Shown one piece after another: positions 61,019 through 64,000 of a stretch of 64,000 nucleotides of DNA; within the stretch, counting starts at the first letter, position 1; each line of letters starts with the position of its first letter. The stretch is from Paenibacillus camerounensis (lineage in GTDB: Bacteria; Bacillota; Bacilli; Paenibacillales; Paenibacillaceae). The stretch lies in NCBI RefSeq assembly GCF_000723885.1, contig NZ_CCDG010000006.1:149443-213442 (forward strand), written 5' to 3'. The position numbers and the translations under genes were made by a program. The notes below the pieces were generated by a model that was not told where the DNA came from, searched no databases, and saw only the letters and a program-made list of their open reading frames with translations.

Positions 61019-62236
61019 GTGATAGCGGGTCACCTTCAGGAGAAAAAAGGGTTATTTTATATTGTATTAAACTGTAAGGATGAAGATGGTAAACGTAAGC
61101 CTAAGTGGATTCCTACCGGACTTCCTGTTAAGGGGAATAAAAGGAAAGCCGAATCGCTGCTTATGGATGCTCGCAGAAATTTCCAACCAGAAGCAACAAT
61201 TCAGGCAGTAAATATTGATAAGAAAAAGAAAGAAATCACAATTATTTCTGATGAAGTTAAAGAAACTCTTTTTGCAGATTACATGCTTGAGTGGTTGGAA
61301 ACGGTAAAACCGAGTATAGAACTCATAACGTATATTTCTTACTCAAATGCTGTTAAAGTTCGTATTGTTCCCTACTTCAATCAAACAGGTATTACGCTTG
61401 AAGAACTTAAACCAAAGGACATCCAAGATTTTTATAGCTATGTAATAAATATTCTTAAACTTTCAGCTAATACGGTAATCCATTATCACGCCAATATTCG
61501 CTCAGCTCTTCATCATGCTTTTATTACCGAAAGGATCTCTTCAAATCCAGCCGATAAAGTCATTCGTCCCAAAAAAGAGGTTTTTGTCGGCAGCTATTAC
61601 AATGCGGAACAAGTCAACCAATTATTGAATGTAATCAAAGGCGATCCTATCGAGCTTGGTGTTATGCTTGCTTCATTTTATGGTTTAAGACGTAGTGAAG
61701 TCATCGGTCTTAAATGGACGGCAATTGATTTGGTTAACAGAACCATTACAATTAAACATACGGTAACTACTGGATCATTAAACGGAAAATACATTACTAT
61801 TGAAAAAGATCGTACAAAGAACAAGCCAAGTCGACGTACGCTGCCGCTTGTAGACGCCTTCTATGACCTCCTGGTACATTTAAAGGATCAACAGGCTATT
61901 AATCAACAGCAATATGGAGACAGCTATTCTAGAGCTTACACGGGCTATATATACGTGAATGAATTAGGTGAACGTATCAAACCCAACTACGTCTCACAGC
62001 ACTTCAATCTTGTATTGAAAAAAAACAATATGCCCCATATTCGTTTTCATGATCTCAGACACAGTTGTGCCACATTGCTGCTTGCAAATGGCGTTAGCAT
62101 GAAAGAAGTTCAAGAATGGTTGGGCCACAGTGACTATTCAACCACGGCCAACATCTATGCTCACCTGGAGTTCAGTTCCAAAGTCACTTCCGCAAACCGA
62201 ATGAATGAAGTGATAAAAATAAAAACAGCCCATTAG
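61019..62236 (+). CDS. Tyrosine integrase
   Basis: A 405-residue phage-type integrase from GTG 61019 with AAGGAGGG upstream. An AP2-like N-terminal arm domain is followed by a SAM-like core-binding domain (about 95-190) and the catalytic domain. The catalytic domain has YGLRRSEVIGLKW (first Arg), HDLRHSCATLL (H344, R347), LGHSDYS (H370) and the tyrosine Y380 in TANIYAHLE. Its stop lies 36 bp from a tRNA-Leu gene, the usual position for an element inserted at a tRNA. It carries out integration and excision of the element. Confidence 0.92.
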   Translation: MIAGHLQEKKGLFYIVLNCKDEDGKRKPKWIPTGLPVKGNKRKAESLLMDARRNFQPEATIQAVNIDKKKKEITIISDEVKETLFADYMLEWLETVKPSIELITYISYSNAVKVRIVPYFNQTGITLEELKPKDIQDFYSYVINILKLSANTVIHYHANIRSALHHAFITERISSNPADKVIRPKKEVFVGSYYNAEQVNQLLNVIKGDPIELGVMLASFYGLRRSEVIGLKWTAIDLVNRTITIKHTVTTGSLNGKYITIEKDRTKNKPSRRTLPLVDAFYDLLVHLKDQQAINQQQYGDSYSRAYTGYIYVNELGERIKPNYVSQHFNLVLKKNNMPHIRFHDLRHSCATLLLANGVSMKEVQEWLGHSDYSTTANIYAHLEFSSKVTSANRMNEVIKIKTAH

Positions 62237-62257
62237 ATTTTCCATCTAATGAACTGT
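62223..62257 (+). terminator. Terminator overlapping the integrase stop
   Basis: CATTAGAT (62230-62237) pairs with ATCTAATG (62243-62250); AACAG and CTGTT extend the stem outward, with CTTAG beyond. It lies between the integrase and the tRNA, and could also be an arm-type binding site. Confidence 0.5.
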
Positions 62258-62271
62258 TCTTAGTAAGAGTA

Positions 62272-62350
62272 ATACCGGCGAGAGGACTCGAACCTCCACG
62301 GTTTCCCAAACGATTTTGAGTCGTTCGCGTCTGCCATTCCGCCACGCCGG
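62272..62350 (-). tRNA. tRNA-Leu (CAA) at the element end
   Basis: Complete cloverleaf: 5' GCCGGCG, anticodon stem AACGA/TCGTT with loop CTCAAAA (anticodon CAA), a short variable arm, T-arm GGTTCGAGTCC, and 3' CGCCGGT then A. The last pair is G-U and no CCA is encoded. It lies 36 bp from the integrase gene, so its 3' end is very probably the attachment core supplied by the element. Confidence 0.85.
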
Positions 62351-62474
62351 CACATTTAAAGTCTCTATCGCTCCTCTGGATAAAGGAGAGAACTGCAGGA
62401 GAGAACTTTTGAAACACATTTTGAAGAATCCAGTCATACCAAGTCTTTTAGCGGTGATTCCTTCGACTTACGAA

Positions 62475-62517
62475 CTCGATTTTGAGTCGAGCGCGTCTGC
62501 CATTCCGCCACGCCGGC
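62475..62517 (-). pseudogene. Truncated tRNA-Leu (5' half)
   Basis: The first 43 bases are a good tRNA-Leu 5' half: GCCGGCGTGGCGGAATGGCA, then the anticodon stem CTCGA/TCGAG with loop CTCAAAA (CAA). After the anticodon arm there is no T-arm or acceptor 3' strand. It shares its first 26 bases with the complete tRNA-Leu 125 bp away, but has a different anticodon stem. It looks like the original chromosomal gene, cut by an earlier event. Confidence 0.75.
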
Positions 62518-62546
62518 GTATTCAAGCTTATTATTCCAAAAATCAA

Positions 62547-62620
62547 TGGAGGCGCCACCCAGACTCGAACTGGGGATAAAGCTTTTGCAGAGCTTTGCCT
62601 TACCACTTGGCTATGGCGCC
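62547..62620 (-). tRNA. tRNA-Cys (GCA)
   Basis: Acceptor GGCGCCA/TGGCGCC, anticodon loop CTGCAAA, encoded CCA end. Confidence 0.95.
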
Positions 62621-62626
62621 ATAAAA

Positions 62627-62701
62627 TGGAGCGGACGACGGGAATCGAACCCGCGACCCTCGCCTTGGCAAGGCGATGCTCTACCGCTGAGCCACGTCCG
62701 C
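62627..62701 (-). tRNA. tRNA-Gly (GCC)
   Basis: Acceptor GCGGACG/CGTCCGC, anticodon loop TTGCCAA, encoded CCA. Confidence 0.95.
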
Positions 62702-62706
62702 ATAAA

Positions 62707-62781
62707 TGGCTGGGGATATAGGATTTGAACCTATGCATGACGGAGTCAAAGTCCGTTGCCTTACCGCTTGGCTAATCCCCA
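62707..62781 (-). tRNA. tRNA-Gln (TTG)
   Basis: 5' TGGGGAT, anticodon loop CTTTGAC, T-arm GGTTCAAATCC, encoded CCA. Confidence 0.95.
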
Positions 62782-62815
62782 ATATTCATTTCAATCTTCA
62801 TTGTAGTAATAAAAG

Positions 62816-62889
62816 GGCGACTGATGGGTCTCGAACCCACGAATGCCGGAACCACAATCCGGTGCGTTAACCCCTTCGCCACAGTCGCC
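62816..62889 (-). tRNA. tRNA-His (GTG), copy 1
   Basis: Extra G at -1 opposite C73, anticodon loop TTGTGGT. No encoded CCA (CTTTT follows). The body is nearly the same as the second copy; only the acceptor arms differ. Confidence 0.93.
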
Positions 62890-62928
62890 ATATTAAGCTA
62901 TTATTACATTTTGACACTTTAAAATTAA

Positions 62929-63005
62929 TGGGGCGGCCGATGGGTCTCGAACCCACGAATGCCGGAACCACAATCCGGTGCGTTAACCCCTTCGCCACGG
63001 CCGCC
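62929..63005 (-). tRNA. tRNA-His (GTG), copy 2
   Basis: Acceptor GCGGCCG after G-1, anticodon loop TTGTGGT, encoded CCA. A tandem duplicate of the previous gene with a changed acceptor stem. Confidence 0.95.
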
Positions 63006-63029
63006 ATATTAAGCTTTAAAGTATTACAT

Positions 63030-63103
63030 TGGCAGGGGCAGCAGGAATTGAACCCACACCAACGGTTTTGGAGACCGTTGTTCTACCTTTAAACTATGCC
63101 CCT
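63030..63103 (-). tRNA. tRNA-Trp (CCA)
   Basis: 5' AGGGGCA, anticodon loop CTCCAAA, encoded CCA end. Confidence 0.95.
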
Positions 63104-63108
63104 AAAGA

Positions 63109-63194
63109 TGGTGGAGGCTGATGGATTCGAACCACCGAACACGTACGTGAGCAGATTTACAGTCTGATGCGTTTGGCCACTTCGCTAAGCCTCC
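63109..63194 (-). tRNA. tRNA-Tyr (GTA)
   Basis: Long variable arm, anticodon stem CAGAC loop with GTA, acceptor GGAGGCT, encoded CCA. Confidence 0.95.
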
Positions 63195-63199
63195 ACAGA

Positions 63200-63275
<76 letters not shown>

Positions 63276-63295
63276 ATATTCTATTGTAACAATCA

Positions 63296-63371
63296 TGGTG
63301 GCGCGGGAGGGAATCGAACCCCCGACACAAGGATTTTCAGTCCTTTGCTCTACCGACTGAGCTACCGAGCC
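63296..63371 (-). tRNA. tRNA-Phe (GAA) with an acceptor mismatch
   Basis: Anticodon loop CTGAAAA, T-arm GGTTCGATTCC, encoded CCA. The acceptor 5' strand is GGCTCGG but the 3' strand is CCGCGCC, so pair 4-69 is U-C instead of U-A. All other pairs hold. The rest of the gene looks normal. Confidence 0.92.
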
Positions 63372-63391
63372 ATATAAAGTTGTGATACAAA

Positions 63392-63469
63392 TGGCGGAAC
63401 CGACGGGATTCGAACCCGCGATCTCCTGCGTGACAGGCAGGCATGTTAGGCCAACTACACCACGGTTCC
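63392..63469 (-). tRNA. tRNA-Asp (GTC)
   Basis: Acceptor GGAACCG/CGGTTCC, anticodon loop CTGTCAC, encoded CCA. Confidence 0.95.
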
Positions 63470-63475
63470 AAATAA

Positions 63476-63549
<74 letters not shown>

Positions 63550-63566
63550 TCAGTAATAAATATATA

Positions 63567-63642
63567 TGGTGGAGGCTGAGGGGATCGAACCCCCGACCCT
63601 CTGCTTGTAAGGCAGATGCTCTCCCAGCTGAGCTAAGCCTCC
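63567..63642 (-). tRNA. tRNA-Val (TAC)
   Basis: Acceptor GGAGGCT/AGCCTCC, anticodon loop CTTACAA, encoded CCA. Confidence 0.95.
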
Positions 63643-63708
63643 ATCAAAACCAGCAACTTTTATATCATATCATTTCTCAATTAAAAAGTCAAGCTTTAAA
63701 ATTAATAT

Positions 63709-63783
63709 TGGTGACCCGTAGGGGATTCGAACCCCTGTTACCTCCGTGAAAGGGAGGTGTCTTAACCCCTTGACCAACGGGCC
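63709..63783 (-). tRNA. tRNA-Glu (TTC)
   Basis: 5' GGCCCGT, anticodon loop CTTTCAC, encoded CCA. Confidence 0.95.
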
Positions 63784-63808
63784 ATACTAATGATATATCC
63801 ATAAGGAA

Positions 63809-63898
63809 CGGAGAGAGAGGGATTCGAACCCTCGAGACGCTTGTGGCGCCTACACGATTTCCAATCGTGCTCCTTCGGCCAAACTCGGACACCTCTCC
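63809..63898 (-). tRNA. tRNA-Ser (GGA)
   Basis: Long variable arm (GTAGGCGCCACAAGCGTC), anticodon loop TTGGAAA, acceptor GGAGAGG. No encoded CCA. Confidence 0.94.
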
Positions 63899-63901
63899 AG
63901 A

Positions 63902-63977
63902 TGGCTCCCCGAACAGGACTCGAACCTGTGACAACTCGATTAACAGTCGAGTGCTCTACCAACTGAGCTATCAGGGA
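63902..63977 (-). tRNA. tRNA-Asn (GTT)
   Basis: 5' TCCCTGA, anticodon loop CTGTTAA, encoded CCA. It is the first gene of the visible array in transcription order. Confidence 0.95.
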
Positions 63978-64000
63978 ATATACAGGCTTGATCACCTGAA

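Noticed and set aside
62384..62460. Short repeats GGAGAGAACT near the truncated tRNA-Leu as a CRISPR or transposon end
   Set aside because: Only two short direct copies without spacers or inverted ends; better seen as debris between tRNA pieces.

Overview
The window looks like a Bacillota genome of the Paenibacillus type. Most starts have strong AGGAGG-like ribosome sites and several are TTG or GTG. The sugar transporter is of the LplB/YtcP/lipoprotein kind common in Paenibacillus, and a dense block of tRNA genes closes the window. Nearly everything up to about 62.2 kb reads as one large integrated mobile region. A tyrosine integrase and an excisionase-like gene sit directly beside a tRNA-Leu gene at 62.3 kb. 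No second attachment site is visible, so the element probably runs off the left edge.

Layout. (1) 1-5.4 kb, minus strand: a defence block with an OLD-type ATPase/nuclease (cut by the window edge) and a Hachiman pair (HamA nuclease, HamB helicase), bordered by a 129-bp tandem repeat and related hairpins. (2) 5.7-10.7 kb: mobilisation genes (TOPRIM/DUF3991 protein, MobC-like protein, MOBP-type relaxase, candidate oriT), interrupted by a nuclease-like gene and a decayed nuclease gene on the other strand. (3) 10.8-31.6 kb, plus strand: a conjugation operon. It mixes type IV secretion parts (coupling ATPase split into two ORFs, VirB4-like ATPase, VirB2-like and VirB6-like membrane proteins, a C39-type peptidase) with an almost complete Tad pilus set (prepilin peptidase, CpaB, TadZ, CpaF/TadA, TadB, TadC, two pseudopilin-like proteins). 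The likely working model is a relaxase-DNA complex passed by the VirD4-like ATPase to a channel whose pilus is of Tad rather than VirB type.

(4) 31.6-32.7 kb: decayed DNA, including remnants of short-chain dehydrogenase (SDR) genes. (5) 32.7-44.1 kb: a carbohydrate cargo unit with a FucI-like isomerase, an FGGY kinase, a two-subunit transketolase, a LacI regulator, an ABC importer and a DUF5060/DUF4038-type glycoside hydrolase. This suggests import and breakdown of a plant glycoside; apiose is the best guess. (6) 44.5-47.2 kb: an SDR pseudogene, an intact SDR gene and a TetR regulator. (7) 47.4-48.7 kb: a decayed ORF and a Tn916 Orf7/Orf8-like (bipartite sigma-like) pair.

(8) 49.0-59.7 kb: a hydroxy-acid catabolic unit with a LysR regulator, an amidohydrolase, a 2HCT carboxylate transporter, an aconitase, a DUF1537 kinase, an Asp/Glu racemase-like protein, a class II aldolase, an isocitrate/tartrate-type dehydrogenase and an RraA-type aldolase. 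Its substrate is not established. (9) 59.8-62.3 kb: a GC-shifted, hairpin-rich stretch that may be a structured RNA, then a micro-ORF, excisionase and integrase. (10) 62.3-64 kb: 16 complete tRNA genes and one truncated tRNA-Leu, all on the minus strand. The cut-off tRNA-Leu next to a complete second tRNA-Leu records the history of integration at this site.
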